Part shown: one piece after another, positions 18,559 to 27,057 of the stretch | Numbering within the stretch: the first letter of the stretch is position 1 | Layout: every line of letters begins with the position of its first letter | Source of the DNA: Gillisella vitis | GTDB lineage: Bacteria > Pseudomonadota > Alphaproteobacteria > Rhizobiales > Rhizobiaceae | DNA length: 64,000 nt | Direction of reading: 5' to 3' | Assembly (NCBI RefSeq): GCF_021559775.1 | Contig: NZ_CP056047.1 | Coordinates: 1,426,001 to 1,490,000, forward strand | Notes under the pieces: model-generated | The model's database searches: none | What the model was told of the DNA's origin: nothing | Seen by the model: only the letters and a program-made list of their open reading frames with translations | Position numbers and translations under genes: made by a program

Positions 18559-19593
18559 CTACATTCTGTTCGACAGACGTTCCGAAGCGCTTCTGGCGAG
18601 CTTCTTTTTATCTGCTTCTTTGGTGTAGATTTCCGCCATCGAGAGGCGAGACCAGCCGTACATTGCCATGAGTTCGTGAGCGGTCGCGCCTTCATCGGCA
18701 GCGATTGTCGCGCCGGCTTTTCTGAGGCCGTGCGCTCGGCACACGTCAGGCAGCCCGGCGGCCTTGCACTGTTTTGCAAACCAATTTCCGAACGACGCAC
18801 CGGAGCTGAAGGGTTTTCCCTTTTCTGTCGTCAAAAAGGCGAGGTCGCCCGTTGGTGTTGCGTCTATCGATTCCTGCAGTTGCTTAAAAACTGGAAGGTA
18901 GACCCATTGCTTGGTCTTCTCGGTTCGAAGAGAGATCAAGCCGTCCTTCATGTGCTGTCGACCGACAACGACCGCATCGCCGCGGCGCAATCCGAGGAAA
19001 AGCAGGATGTCGATAGCGAGGCGTGGCTTTGTGCCGATGTTATGGCGTTTGCGGTAGCGCTCTACTTGTTCAACAGTCCAAGTGTGAAAGCCGTCCGACC
19101 GCACACTGAGCTTCGAAACGCCAATGCAGGGGTTGGTCTCGATATAGCCAGCCTCAACTGCCCACTTGAAAAGATGGCTCATGGTTTTCAGGAAGTTATT
19201 TGCAGCATTTGGGGTTGCGGCGCGCTTATCGATTCCTGCTTTGATCTTTGCCTTGGTGATGTCGACAAAAGGGCCGCTGCCATTTTTGGGGTCTGCGATA
19301 ATCTGCTTTAAAATGTTATCGCGCGCTCGTCTTGTGGCGGGCGCCAGCCGCGCGAAGACGCCGCTGCGCTTGTATTGATCGACCAGCCAGACCAGCGAAC
19401 CGCTTTTTGCCTTAGGCTTTTCTGGCATTGGTTTCGATCCGGATAAGGCTGCCTCGTAGGCCGCCTGGAATTCTTCGCTGCCGTAGACATCGGGCAGCCG
19501 CACGCGCCGGCCATTCCGTTTGAAATACCATACCATTTTCCCATGGCGGGTTTTCTCATGCGACAGGAATGGTTTGCGCGGCATCGTGTCCAT
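18559..19593 (-). CDS. int: Prophage tyrosine integrase
   Basis: Site-specific recombinase of 344 residues. The N-terminal part (to about 60) is an arm-binding-like domain (KMVWYFKRNGRRVRLPD), then a SAM-like core-binding domain (65-160). The catalytic domain shows Arg203/204 in LGLRRGDAVV, Lys in RTEKTKQW, the box HGLRKAG (His288, Arg291), Trp314 in GWSRLSMAEIY, where His is usual but Trp is tolerated, and the nucleophile Tyr323 in EIYTKEA. It points toward tRNA-Arg. Its ATG shares the A of the TGA of the small upstream gene, so translation is coupled. It is last in the leftward operon. Confidence 0.93.
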   Translation of the reverse strand: MDTMPRKPFLSHEKTRHGKMVWYFKRNGRRVRLPDVYGSEEFQAAYEAALSGSKPMPEKPKAKSGSLVWLVDQYKRSGVFARLAPATRRARDNILKQIIADPKNGSGPFVDITKAKIKAGIDKRAATPNAANNFLKTMSHLFKWAVEAGYIETNPCIGVSKLSVRSDGFHTWTVEQVERYRKRHNIGTKPRLAIDILLFLGLRRGDAVVVGRQHMKDGLISLRTEKTKQWVYLPVFKQLQESIDATPTGDLAFLTTEKGKPFSSGASFGNWFAKQCKAAGLPDVCRAHGLRKAGATIAADEGATAHELMAMYGWSRLSMAEIYTKEADKKKLARSASERLSNRM

Positions 19594-19766
19594 CACAGAT
19601 CAAAATCCTCATATCGCGCAATCTGCGGCTTTTGGGTAGTGGGATGGTCCGGGGCAACGCGAAAGATCTTCCCATCGATCTCAACCTCGACGCGGACGCC
19701 GTCGCGCTTGGCGATCTTTGCCATGCGGGATAGGTCGGCTGTTTTGATAATAGCTGGTGTTGTCAT
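19593..19766 (-). CDS. Small protein coupled to the integrase, possible excisionase or Xis-like factor
   Basis: A 57-residue gene with a strong ribosome binding site (GGGGGGAGG) before its ATG. The protein is charged (MTTPAIIKTADLSRMAKIAK, then DGVRVEVEIDGKIFRVAP). Its stop overlaps the integrase start (TGATG), and its own start overlaps the stop of the upstream gene (ATGA). Position and size suggest an excisionase or directionality factor, but I see no clear winged-helix signature, so this is inference. Confidence 0.6.
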   Translation of the reverse strand: MTTPAIIKTADLSRMAKIAKRDGVRVEVEIDGKIFRVAPDHPTTQKPQIARYEDFDL

Positions 19767-20005
19767 TTTACCTCCCCCCGTGATCTCATGGTTTCAGCAT
19801 TCATCAGATGCGCCGCCAGGTTTGTCCCGGCGTGACAGGCACCGGCGACGGTGATTTCACCGTTGGTTATGGTGAAGCTGGCGAGGCACTTATAGATGAC
19901 GGTTGCCCGCGTCTTGGCGGTGTCAATATCCAGCATGATACGGTCGGCGCCGCAGCATGGGCAACGGGTGGTGGATTGGAGTTTGTAGGCGCGGGCGGTG
20001 GTCAT
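19763..20005 (-). CDS. Small phage protein with zinc-ribbon-like CPCC motif
   Basis: Eighty residues from the ATG at 20005, with GAGGAA upstream. RCPCCGADRIMLDID near the N-terminus looks like half of a zinc ribbon. Further Cys residues occur at YKCLASF and GACHAG, so a Cys4-type site is possible. The gene is fully packed in the early operon with four-base overlaps on both sides. Function unknown. Confidence 0.7.
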   Translation of the reverse strand: MTTARAYKLQSTTRCPCCGADRIMLDIDTAKTRATVIYKCLASFTITNGEITVAGACHAGTNLAAHLMNAETMRSRGEVK

Positions 20006-20184
20006 CGGCCATTCCTCTGCTTTAGCAAAAAGCAAACCTCGCTGAGCCCAATCATCACGGCATAGAAGGTCAGTCTTGGGTAGTCGAGCGCTGGGAGGCC
20101 AGGATAGAAGGCGGCGCAGACTTCGCGTACCAGCCACATGCAGCCAAACATGCCGATGTATGTGATATTCCAGCGGATCTTCAT
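20002..20184 (-). CDS. Small membrane protein, unknown
   Basis: Sixty residues with two hydrophobic stretches (ITYIGMFGCMWLV and LTFYAVMIGLSEVCFLL), so one or two membrane helices are likely. It starts in a four-base overlap with the preceding gene and ends overlapping the zinc-ribbon-like gene. No homologue is recognised. Confidence 0.65.
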   Translation of the reverse strand: MKIRWNITYIGMFGCMWLVREVCAAFYPGLPALDYPRLTFYAVMIGLSEVCFLLKQRNGR

Positions 20185-20423
20185 TGCTTGCCACCGAGTT
20201 TTGACGCAAAGAATGAGAGGCGTCCTTCTACGGCGGGAACCAGTGCATCGTTGAGCATCATCGCCGCCATACGTGGATCACCTGTGGCCATGAGCAGGAT
20301 TGCCGTAACGCTTTGCTCCATTGTCATCAGAATATCCACGGTATCCTTCTTCGGATCTCGGTCGCCGATGATCGCGATTGCTGCAAGGTTTGCCTGCGTC
20401 GTGTTTTTAGAAATGTTGCTCAC
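20181..20423 (-). CDS. Small phage protein, unknown
   Basis: Eighty residues from a GTG at 20423 that overlaps the TGA of the large fusion gene (GTGA); GGAGGG lies 11 bases upstream. The sequence is mostly helical and rich in Met and Ala (VDILMTMEQSVTAILLMATG, then AAMMLNDALVPAVEGRLSFF). No motif is recognised. Confidence 0.65.
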   Translation of the reverse strand: MSNISKNTTQANLAAIAIIGDRDPKKDTVDILMTMEQSVTAILLMATGDPRMAAMMLNDALVPAVEGRLSFFASKLGGKQ

Positions 20424-22021
20424 TGATTTAGCCCTCCGCGTAGCTGTTGCGGCGTGCGGCAAACCTTTTGAAGGGCTTTCCGAACCTCGAGGCATAGTTT
20501 TTCATCCGACCAAGCGTCCTGCTTGTCGCGGTCATCTGCGCGCTCGATATCTGCCGGTGTATGGCCGATCCATCCGAGCCGGATGGATATACCGCCAAAG
20601 CTATCCACCATTTGTTCAATGCAGCGCTTAACTGCCCCATAACAATTTAGAGGATGGCGTTCTGCCCACACAGAGGATGCATAAATCACCGGTATGCCTT
20701 TGGCGGCAGCGTTGTGGATGACAATCTCGGCCATGCGGAGCGATTTAGATTGCGTCTCCCATCCCAGATTTGGATCGTTGCTTGCGCAAGCGAGCATGAT
20801 GACAACATCGCAATCGGGTAAATTGGGGCAGTCAAGGATGTCTGCCCGAATTGTTGGCGAGCCTGTTGCGTCCATTGTCAAGGCTGACGGGAAACAGGAC
20901 TTTAGCCTCCTCCCGACAATGCCTTCGCTGCCGATGATGAGTAGTTTCGGGTCAGCAAAGCTGTCAGGGGTGCCCTGTTTTCCTGCTGGCGCGAGAACAG
21001 TAGGTTCGTCTGGCTGTGGTTTTTTATGCAACGGCTTTGCCTCCGCTGGGTCCGCTTGGGCGCAAATAGCGGACGCGATTTCAGCCCAAGGCTCACATTC
21101 TGTAGTATAACCGTTCTCGGTAAACGCCCAAACTTCGTGTACTGGGCCGGGTGCTTCTGGCCGATGTCTGGCCCTTACCCAATTATTCTTGATCGTAAAT
21201 GGCTCCAATTCGGCAGATGGTGATTTACCGAAGTCTTTCAGCGCAAAATCACGGTCAGCCTTCTTTTCAAGATCGAAGGCCGTGAGGAGCCATTGCGGTT
21301 CCGGGTGCCACTCGGTCGAGCCAAACCAGATATTCTTGGGCAGTATGGTGCGCTCTGATGTCTCGCCGCGATAGTTGGTGTAGTTGAGCGTGACTGGCAC
21401 GTCCTGTGCAGGCATTTTAGCGACGGCAATCGGAAGCGCCGAGCCTGTCGGTTTTGCTGCCTGCTTCGCTCTGATTTTTTCGACTTTCGTCCAAATGCGA
21501 GCAAGCTCAATTTCGCCAGCTTCATGCATATTCAAATCGTGAGCGAGGCAATAAGCCGCTAGCGTTACCATGACGCCGCCGACTTCTTGAGCTGGCGCTC
21601 CTTTAGGTCTTGCCCACGTGTAATCCTCAAGCGCTCGAATGCGCTCCCGAGGATAGTCTCCAGATTGAAGCAGCTCGAATACCTCCTCAAGCAAACGGTC
21701 ACCGCGCTCCAACTTGTCGGCGGAAATCTCCGGACCAAAGCAAGCGATCATCCACGGTTGAACGCGGCTCTGTAGTGTTTCAGCTGGATCCTCTGCCCCA
21801 GCGGTTTCGCATTCATACTGCCGACCACGCTCTTCTGCCTTGGCGATCTCTTCGCGCAAGCGGCGCGTCGTGTAGCGAGGCTGTTCTTCGTTGCCAAATT
21901 CCGTAGAAAACGCGGCTTCAAGCATTGCGCGGATATCCGCGATGGTGACATTATTTCCCTTGCCGCGCGCGATCAGTGCTGCGCAAGCGGACGATAGTGT
22001 TTCCTGTGTGATTTCCATCAT
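20420..22021 (-). CDS. Three-part phage protein: MazG-like, WYL-like and NAD-Rossmann (SDR-like) segments
   Basis: Protein of 533 residues. Residues about 86-188 (WMIACFGPEISADKLERGDR, LLEEVFELLQ, AQEVGGVMVTLAAYCLAH) look like the MazG-related all-alpha pyrophosphohydrolase block seen in rhizobial phages. Residues 206-265 (VTLNYTNYRGETSERTILP, WFGSTEWHPEPQWLLTAFD, RDFAL) look like a short WYL-type ligand-binding segment. Residues 358-490 form a Rossmann-like domain with GSEGIVGRRL (GxxGxxG) and YGAVK, the YxxxK pair of short-chain dehydrogenases/epimerases. MazG cleaves NTPs; the combined role is unknown. It starts 10 bases after the sliding-clamp gene. Confidence 0.75.
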   Translation of the reverse strand: MMEITQETLSSACAALIARGKGNNVTIADIRAMLEAAFSTEFGNEEQPRYTTRRLREEIAKAEERGRQYECETAGAEDPAETLQSRVQPWMIACFGPEISADKLERGDRLLEEVFELLQSGDYPRERIRALEDYTWARPKGAPAQEVGGVMVTLAAYCLAHDLNMHEAGEIELARIWTKVEKIRAKQAAKPTGSALPIAVAKMPAQDVPVTLNYTNYRGETSERTILPKNIWFGSTEWHPEPQWLLTAFDLEKKADRDFALKDFGKSPSAELEPFTIKNNWVRARHRPEAPGPVHEVWAFTENGYTTECEPWAEIASAICAQADPAEAKPLHKKPQPDEPTVLAPAGKQGTPDSFADPKLLIIGSEGIVGRRLKSCFPSALTMDATGSPTIRADILDCPNLPDCDVVIMLACASNDPNLGWETQSKSLRMAEIVIHNAAAKGIPVIYASSVWAERHPLNCYGAVKRCIEQMVDSFGGISIRLGWIGHTPADIERADDRDKQDAWSDEKLCLEVRKALQKVCRTPQQLRGGLNQ

Positions 22022-22031
22022 CTCTCTCCAA

Positions 22032-23132
22032 TCACACCCGCATCGGCATCAGCACGATGAGGTTTTCTTCGTGGTCGCCATCGGCCCGCAGGATGGCGGG
22101 GCTGCCAGCGGTTTCCATGGCGAGGGTTAGCGGGCCGTCGCCGAGGTGGGCCAGGGCGTCGAGGACGTATTTGCCGTTAAACCCCGCTTCGATTTCCAGC
22201 GGGCCTTCGACGGTAATGGTTTCCTCGGCCGATCCGGCGTCGGGGTTGTTGACCGACAGCTGCAACTGGCCATCCGAAAACTTGAACTTGACGGCCCGGC
22301 CTTTCTCGCTGGAAATGACGATGACGCGCTCGACGGCGGGCCTGATGGCCTTGGCTTCAAACTCAGCCTTCGCCGCGCCCGCCTGCGGAATGACGCGGGT
22401 ATAATCGGGGAAAGTGCCGTCGATCAGCTTCGAGACGATCCGCAGGCCGGGCATGGTGATAGAGATTCGGCTATCCGTCGCCTCCAGCGTCACGTCGCCA
22501 TCGGGCAGGTGCGCCAGCAGTGCAGTGACCAGCTTGCGCGGCAGAATGATACAACGCGGGGCAGCGCCTTCGATGCGCAGCCAGCGCTTGGCCAGCCGGT
22601 GACCGTCCGTTGCCACCAGAAAGGCACCACCGGCGCCTGGCTCAATAAAGACGCCATTCAGATAATATCGGGTCTCTTCCGTGGAAATAGCGAAGGCGAC
22701 GGAGGTGAGCGCGGCTTTCAACCCCGACCCGGAGGCGGTGCAACGGGTGGGTTTATCGGCGGTGAAATCCGGCATGATCGGCAGATCATCCAATGGCAGC
22801 ACCTGGAGCTGAAACCGGGACCGTCCAGACGAGACGATAGCTTGCGTCTTGTCCTCATCCAGCTTGATCTTCACCTGCGCGCCATCGGGAAGCTTGCCGA
22901 CGATCTCGTCCAGCAGCTTGGCCGCGACCGTGAAAGGGTGAAAATCCATATCAAGATCGGCCGCGAGATCGACGGTGCCTTCAATGTCGAGGTCCGTCAT
23001 GCGCAGTTGCAGGCCGAACGGTCCACGCTCAAATCCGACATTGGAGAGAATCGGGATGGTGTTGCGGGTCTCGACGATGCTCTTGCGGACTTTCAGCGCG
23101 GCGGCGAGGGCGGATTTGCTGGCGGTGATCAT
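22032..23132 (-). CDS. Phage-encoded DNA polymerase III beta (sliding clamp) homologue
   Basis: Protein of 366 residues covering the three beta-clamp domains. It starts MITASKSALAAALKVRKSIV, then TRNTIPILSNVGFE (the DnaN N-terminal block). ETRYYLNGVFIE and FLVATDGHRLAKRWL in the middle domain are diagnostic, as is the C-terminal ENLIVLMPMRV. Clamps encircle DNA and tether polymerases. The host must carry its own dnaN elsewhere, so this copy probably serves or redirects phage replication. ATGA overlap with the preceding gene. Confidence 0.9.
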   Translation of the reverse strand: MITASKSALAAALKVRKSIVETRNTIPILSNVGFERGPFGLQLRMTDLDIEGTVDLAADLDMDFHPFTVAAKLLDEIVGKLPDGAQVKIKLDEDKTQAIVSSGRSRFQLQVLPLDDLPIMPDFTADKPTRCTASGSGLKAALTSVAFAISTEETRYYLNGVFIEPGAGGAFLVATDGHRLAKRWLRIEGAAPRCIILPRKLVTALLAHLPDGDVTLEATDSRISITMPGLRIVSKLIDGTFPDYTRVIPQAGAAKAEFEAKAIRPAVERVIVISSEKGRAVKFKFSDGQLQLSVNNPDAGSAEETITVEGPLEIEAGFNGKYVLDALAHLGDGPLTLAMETAGSPAILRADGDHEENLIVLMPMRV

Positions 23133-23902
23133 GGTGCGACCCTGTCGATATTGGATTTGATGACGCGGAAGGTGTAGGCAGCGACCCATGGGCTCGGCCA
23201 TATGCTCGGGTCATCGCCGTATTTTTTGGCGAACTTGTTCAAGGTGTGGAAATAGTTGAGGAACGCGCCGCCAGCCGACGACAGGCAGTGATCGATATCC
23301 AACACCTTGCGACTATCGACCGGACCCCAATCCATTGACCAGCCGGGGTCTTCCAGCGCTGGGCCTCGGCATTCCAGCCGATAGGTCGCGCCTTCTGCAA
23401 TGGAATCGGCGTCCGTGATATCTTGCATCCGCATGACGCGGACATCGGTGACAATGAGGGTGAGGCGAGAAGCCCAGCGTGGCATGAACATGCCGGACAC
23501 CCACCGGATCGTACCCGGCTCTATCAGCCCATCGGCCGCGAAAATGCAGCAGTCGCTATCGCGCAGCTTCGCGGGAATATCCTTGAGGCGTGAGCCGCAA
23601 CCGCTCCATTCGACATAGGTGCTGACATTGTCGTCCCATGATGGATCGTCTGACGGCGGATCAGGGATAAAGGCTTCTTTGACCCAGAGGCGGTCGCCGA
23701 CAGAGTAACGCAGGCGGGATGAATAAGGCTTCTCGCGCAACCCTGTGAAGACGGCCTTGGTGCAATCTATGCCGACAAAGCCGTGGAATGCGTCGTAATA
23801 GCTGGGGTCTACATCTTTCAGCGTGCGGCGCGTCTGGGTCTTGCGACCGTCCAGCATTGCGCGGACCATCGGGCCGCTGAAAGGGATTGGTTTGTCGGCC
23901 AT
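23129..23902 (-). CDS. Phage ASCH-like/morphogenetic-type protein
   Basis: Protein of 257 residues starting MADKPIPFSGPMVRAMLDGR then KTQTRR. This opening and later blocks (YSVGDRLWVKEAFI, WVSGMFMPRWASRLTLIV, VRVMRMQDITDADSIAEGA) mark a widespread phage family related to the ASCH/PUA-like fold, thought to bind RNA or modified nucleic acid. Function is not established. The next gene upstream is also ASCH-like; they overlap (TGATG). Confidence 0.75.
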   Translation of the reverse strand: MADKPIPFSGPMVRAMLDGRKTQTRRTLKDVDPSYYDAFHGFVGIDCTKAVFTGLREKPYSSRLRYSVGDRLWVKEAFIPDPPSDDPSWDDNVSTYVEWSGCGSRLKDIPAKLRDSDCCIFAADGLIEPGTIRWVSGMFMPRWASRLTLIVTDVRVMRMQDITDADSIAEGATYRLECRGPALEDPGWSMDWGPVDSRKVLDIDHCLSSAGGAFLNYFHTLNKFAKKYGDDPSIWPSPWVAAYTFRVIKSNIDRVAP

Positions 23903-24309
23903 CAGTTCGCCCCTTCGAGGTTCCGGCGCCAATCAAAAAAGCCCAGTGCGCCTTTGACGGGGATAAAATCGACGGGCTGCAGGCTTCGAAGAACGAAATT
24001 GAAGGCTAAGACCCCGGGCCGACCAACACAATCAACAATCTCTGCTGTTGCAATGATGCCCTCGGGCTGTCGGCCTTGCCCATCGCCAAGATCATTGCCT
24101 CTAGGCCAAAGGTTGAAGCCGCGAAGGCCATGCGCTGTAGCAAGGCAGCCATGCATCTCGTCTATCGGTATGTTTTGGCCAGTGTGAATGCACACTGGTC
24201 CGCGAAACCGCGTGTACAAATTGCGTTTTTTAATGTTCTCGCCCAGATTGACGGTGTAATGCGTCCATGGCTGGAGAATCGACAGGGCGAGTTTTGGGAG
24301 GTCACTCAT
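23902..24309 (-). CDS. ASCH domain protein
   Basis: Protein of 135 residues: LALSILQPWTHYTVNLGENI, then RFRGPVCIHTG are classic ASCH/PUA-like blocks, followed by GIIATAEIVDCVGRPG. ASCH domains are predicted RNA-binding modules, some acting on modified bases. I chose ATG 24309, with GAGGTG upstream; GTG 24312 would add one residue. Confidence 0.8.
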   Translation of the reverse strand: MSDLPKLALSILQPWTHYTVNLGENIKKRNLYTRFRGPVCIHTGQNIPIDEMHGCLATAHGLRGFNLWPRGNDLGDGQGRQPEGIIATAEIVDCVGRPGVLAFNFVLRSLQPVDFIPVKGALGFFDWRRNLEGAN

Positions 24310-24313
24310 CACC

Positions 24314-24574
24314 TCAGCCTTTCAGCTTATCGCTGGCAAGCTCACCAGCAGTGGTTAAGGTCAGTGGGTTTTGCCCGCCGCGTTTCAGCACCAGTCCGTG
24401 GCCGATCAGGGCTTTGATGGTGGCGTCAGTTACGGGAAGGTTCCCCACTCGCCAGTGGCGCCGCGCGCGAACATTGAAGCGATAGAAGCGGATGGCCAGC
24501 AGGGCTTCCCGCTGGGCTGGCGTCAGGGTCGCTTTCGGATCGGTCACGGCGGGGTTGCTGGCGAGTGGGGTCAT
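24314..24574 (-). CDS. Small winged-helix-like phage protein
   Basis: Eighty-six residues. LTPAQREALLAIRFYRFNVR and VTDATIKALIGHGLVLKRGG, then LTLTTAGELA have the helix-then-wing rhythm of a small MarR-like winged helix. DNA binding is therefore possible but unproven. It lies between the DUF2303 and ASCH genes. Confidence 0.65.
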   Translation of the reverse strand: MTPLASNPAVTDPKATLTPAQREALLAIRFYRFNVRARRHWRVGNLPVTDATIKALIGHGLVLKRGGQNPLTLTTAGELASDKLKG

Positions 24575-24578
24575 GGTG

Positions 24579-25526
24579 TTAGACCGTCACTTCCGGCTTG
24601 CCTTCATAGGCAGGTAGGTCGGTCTCTTGTTCCGCGCTGTCCAGATCGGCGCGCACCTGGTCGGTGATGTGGATGTCCGGCCGGTAGAGGTGAAAGCTCC
24701 AGATCACCGCCCCATTCTTGACGCGGTAGCGCAGGCGCACAGGAATGCGGGCCTTGGTGCCCATGAAGAACGGCGCAATGGAAAGAATGAACAGGCCGGG
24801 CACGGAAAGCTTGGCACCGGTAGCGTCCCGATGTTCTTCCTCAAAGGTGATCTGGCCTTCACCGCTTTGCAGGGTGACGTTGTTTTTGACGTTGCTGGCA
24901 ACGTTGACCTGTAGACCGCGCGAGAGCGTGACCAGCTCATTCGGATAGGCGGTTTTCAAGCTGAACGTGTCCAGGTATTCGTCAATTTCCTGCTGCGTCG
25001 GGGCGGACAGATCGGGGATATGATCTTCGATCCACTGCGCAAAGTCTGCCTGGACCATGGGCTCGCCGTTTTGAGCGACCCATGCCTGCCATTCTTCCGA
25101 CAGCGGGAATGGATATTTGATCCGGTGCTTGCAGTTGTCGGCAGTGCCGCCGCTTTCCGCCTGATGGTAATCGATCACGGCGGTAATGCTGGGGTTCTTC
25201 CAGTCGGTTTCGGCGAAAATCACGCTGTCGCTGGTCTTGTGGCGATTGACCAGACTGATGAAGCTTTCCAGCGTTTTGACTTCTGCTGTGCCCAGTTTGA
25301 CGCGGGGCTTTTCACGGTATTCTTCCAGCAGCGACTTGACGGAAGTCGCCTTGCCGGACTTGCGGTCGATCAATACCGGGATTTGTGACGGCAGGCCGTG
25401 AATGGCTTCCGGCAGCTCAACACGCACCAGAGTGGTGCCGGCGTCGTCGGCCATTTCGCGGATGGCGATGATATCGAGGGGCGCGGTCAAGATTACATCG
25501 TCTGGGGGTGAGATCGTCATAGTCAT
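24579..25526 (-). CDS. DUF2303 family protein (YfdQ-like)
   Basis: Protein of 315 residues. FAETDWKNPSITAVIDYHQ then HRIKYPFPLSEEWQAWV are the hallmark blocks of DUF2303, also seen in E. coli prophage protein YfdQ. The C-terminal half is beta-rich (PGLFILSIAPFFMGTKARIP). The function of the family is unknown; it usually sits in early phage operons next to SSB and recombination genes, as here. AAGGAG precedes the ATG. Confidence 0.85.
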   Translation of the reverse strand: MTMTISPPDDVILTAPLDIIAIREMADDAGTTLVRVELPEAIHGLPSQIPVLIDRKSGKATSVKSLLEEYREKPRVKLGTAEVKTLESFISLVNRHKTSDSVIFAETDWKNPSITAVIDYHQAESGGTADNCKHRIKYPFPLSEEWQAWVAQNGEPMVQADFAQWIEDHIPDLSAPTQQEIDEYLDTFSLKTAYPNELVTLSRGLQVNVASNVKNNVTLQSGEGQITFEEEHRDATGAKLSVPGLFILSIAPFFMGTKARIPVRLRYRVKNGAVIWSFHLYRPDIHITDQVRADLDSAEQETDLPAYEGKPEVTV

Positions 25527-25579
25527 GCTCCTTGGGGTTTAAAAGCCTGTGAAATTTGGAAAGCGAAGAGAGGGAAAGG

Positions 25580-25924
25580 TCAGTTCTGGCGGGCGCCATC
25601 GAGGACGCGCGGGCCGCCAAACATGTCGCGCTGGGCCGGATGCTCGGTAGAAAGGGCGCCTTCGTCGGTGGCCCAGAACACGTCGCCGCGGCGTTGAACC
25701 TTTGGGATCTTGGTCTTGATCTCGTTGTTGACGGTGACCATGTCGTTGTGCATCTCGAACTTCATGGTGAGCGTGACCTCGCCCTTGAATTTCGTCTTCG
25801 GGCTTTCCATCGAGAGATCGCGCAGGAACCCGACAACTTCCTTGAGCTTGGCGGACAGATCCTGGTTCAGCTCTCCATGTTCGAGGATGCCGAGCAGCAC
25901 GCTGGCTTCATTGATGATTTTCAT
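25580..25924 (-). CDS. Conserved early phage protein, unknown
   Basis: Protein of 114 residues: helical start (MKIINEASVLLGILEHGELN), then beta-rich FKGEVTLTMKFEMHNDMVTV, and a tail with FWATDEGALSTEHPAQRDMF. AAGGACC lies upstream of the start. Its start lies within the last 17 bases of the HNH gene. Not recognised beyond being typical of rhizobial prophages. Confidence 0.7.
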   Translation of the reverse strand: MKIINEASVLLGILEHGELNQDLSAKLKEVVGFLRDLSMESPKTKFKGEVTLTMKFEMHNDMVTVNNEIKTKIPKVQRRGDVFWATDEGALSTEHPAQRDMFGGPRVLDGARQN

Positions 25925-26336
25925 TAGATTGGTCCTTTCGGCTGTGCCTTCTGGCGTTGCGTTCTGTGCATTTCTGCTTGAACCCAGGGAAATTCAGATT
26001 CTCTTTTTGGGTGCCCCACTGGAGGTTGCTGGGCCTGTTGTTCGCCGCGTTCTCATCCAGGTGCATGCATACGGAATCTGCTGATGGTGGTGGCCCGTTG
26101 AAGGCTTCGCAAACGAGGCGATGAACCTTGTATGTTTTGCCTTTTAAGACCGTGATGAAGCGAGCTGCGGTCTTTTCCCAGACGCCAAAATGAGGTTCGC
26201 CGCCGTATTGCCTCTCTCCTCCATTCGGAAGTCCGGCGACATATGGTGCAACCATGATCCGGCCTTCGCTTGAGGCAAGAAAAGCTGGCGCGCTCGGAAC
26301 CACTCTCCAGACTTCACCAATCATTGCGAACTCCAT
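25908..26336 (-). CDS. HNH homing-type endonuclease (NUMOD4-like)
   Basis: Protein of 142 residues. The N-terminus (EVWRVVPSAPAFLASSEGRI) matches the NUMOD4 DNA-binding motif that precedes many phage HNH nucleases. VHRLVCEAFNGPPP, then VCMHLDENAANNRPSNLQWG is the HNH core with conserved His and Asn residues. Such genes are often selfish. It is wedged between ssb (TGATG overlap) and a 17-base overlap with the next gene, unlike the neat junctions elsewhere. Confidence 0.85.
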   Translation of the reverse strand: MEFAMIGEVWRVVPSAPAFLASSEGRIMVAPYVAGLPNGGERQYGGEPHFGVWEKTAARFITVLKGKTYKVHRLVCEAFNGPPPSADSVCMHLDENAANNRPSNLQWGTQKENLNFPGFKQKCTERNARRHSRKDQSNENHQ

Positions 26337-26812
26337 CAGAACGGCACCTCGTCATCCATGTCGTCGCGGAAGCCGCGTCCAGCAGGCGCAGCGCGGCTGC
26401 CGGTATCGCGGCTTTGGCCGTAATCATCCGGGCTATCGGCGGCGGGCGGGCGGTTGGAAGAGTTGCTGCCCAGCATGGTCAGGATGGCGTTGAAGCCGTT
26501 CAGCACGATCTCGGTGCTGTAGCGGTCGTTGCCGCTCTGGTCCTGCCATTTGCGGGTTTGCATCTTGCCCTCGATGTAGACGTGAGCGCCTTTTTTCAGG
26601 TACTGCTCGGCAACCTTGCAGAGACCTTCGGTGAAAATCACCACGCTGTGCCACTCGGTCTTTTCCTTGCGGTCACCGGATGTGCGGTCGCGCCAGGTCT
26701 CGGATGTGGCAACCCGCAGATTGGCAATCGGCTTACCGTCCTGGGTACGGCGGATCTCCGGATCGGCGCCCAAAAACCCGATAAGAATGACTTTGTTGAC
26801 GGAACCGGCCAT
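26336..26812 (-). CDS. ssb: Single-stranded DNA-binding protein
   Basis: Protein of 158 residues with the bacterial SSB OB-fold ([60 protein letters not shown]). A Gly/Ser/Pro-rich linker follows, then the acidic tip DDEVPF, which recruits partner enzymes. Phage SSB protects replication intermediates. Overlaps on both ends (TAATG upstream, TGATG downstream) show tight coupling. Confidence 0.93.
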   Translation of the reverse strand: MAGSVNKVILIGFLGADPEIRRTQDGKPIANLRVATSETWRDRTSGDRKEKTEWHSVVIFTEGLCKVAEQYLKKGAHVYIEGKMQTRKWQDQSGNDRYSTEIVLNGFNAILTMLGSNSSNRPPAADSPDDYGQSRDTGSRAAPAGRGFRDDMDDEVPF

Positions 26813-27057
26813 TATGCACCTGCCGTTTCTGCGAACAGGTCACCGACTGCTTTCCTCTCAATGAACATTCTGCATCGCTGATTGATGATGCCGTCTCGCG
26901 GGATGAGCATGTGCAAAATGCTGTCGGGATTGTTGCATTCCCGATAATTGAACAGCATGTGGGCCGCCATGACTGGGCAGCCATCGTCGTGGACGCAGCG
27001 AGAGCAATGCTCTTCGACGTAGTCCATCCCCTCGGATGCGTTGGAAAAATAGGCCAT
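26812..27057 (-). CDS. Cys-rich small phage protein
   Basis: Eighty-one residues with [21 protein letters not shown] and QRCRMF, a Cys pattern suggesting a metal site. [12 protein letters not shown] is a conserved-looking middle block common to an uncharacterised phage family. I chose ATG 27057, which overlaps the preceding stop (TGATG); GTG 27060 is an alternative. Confidence 0.7.
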   Translation of the reverse strand: MAYFSNASEGMDYVEEHCSRCVHDDGCPVMAAHMLFNYRECNNPDSILHMLIPRDGIINQRCRMFIERKAVGDLFAETAGA

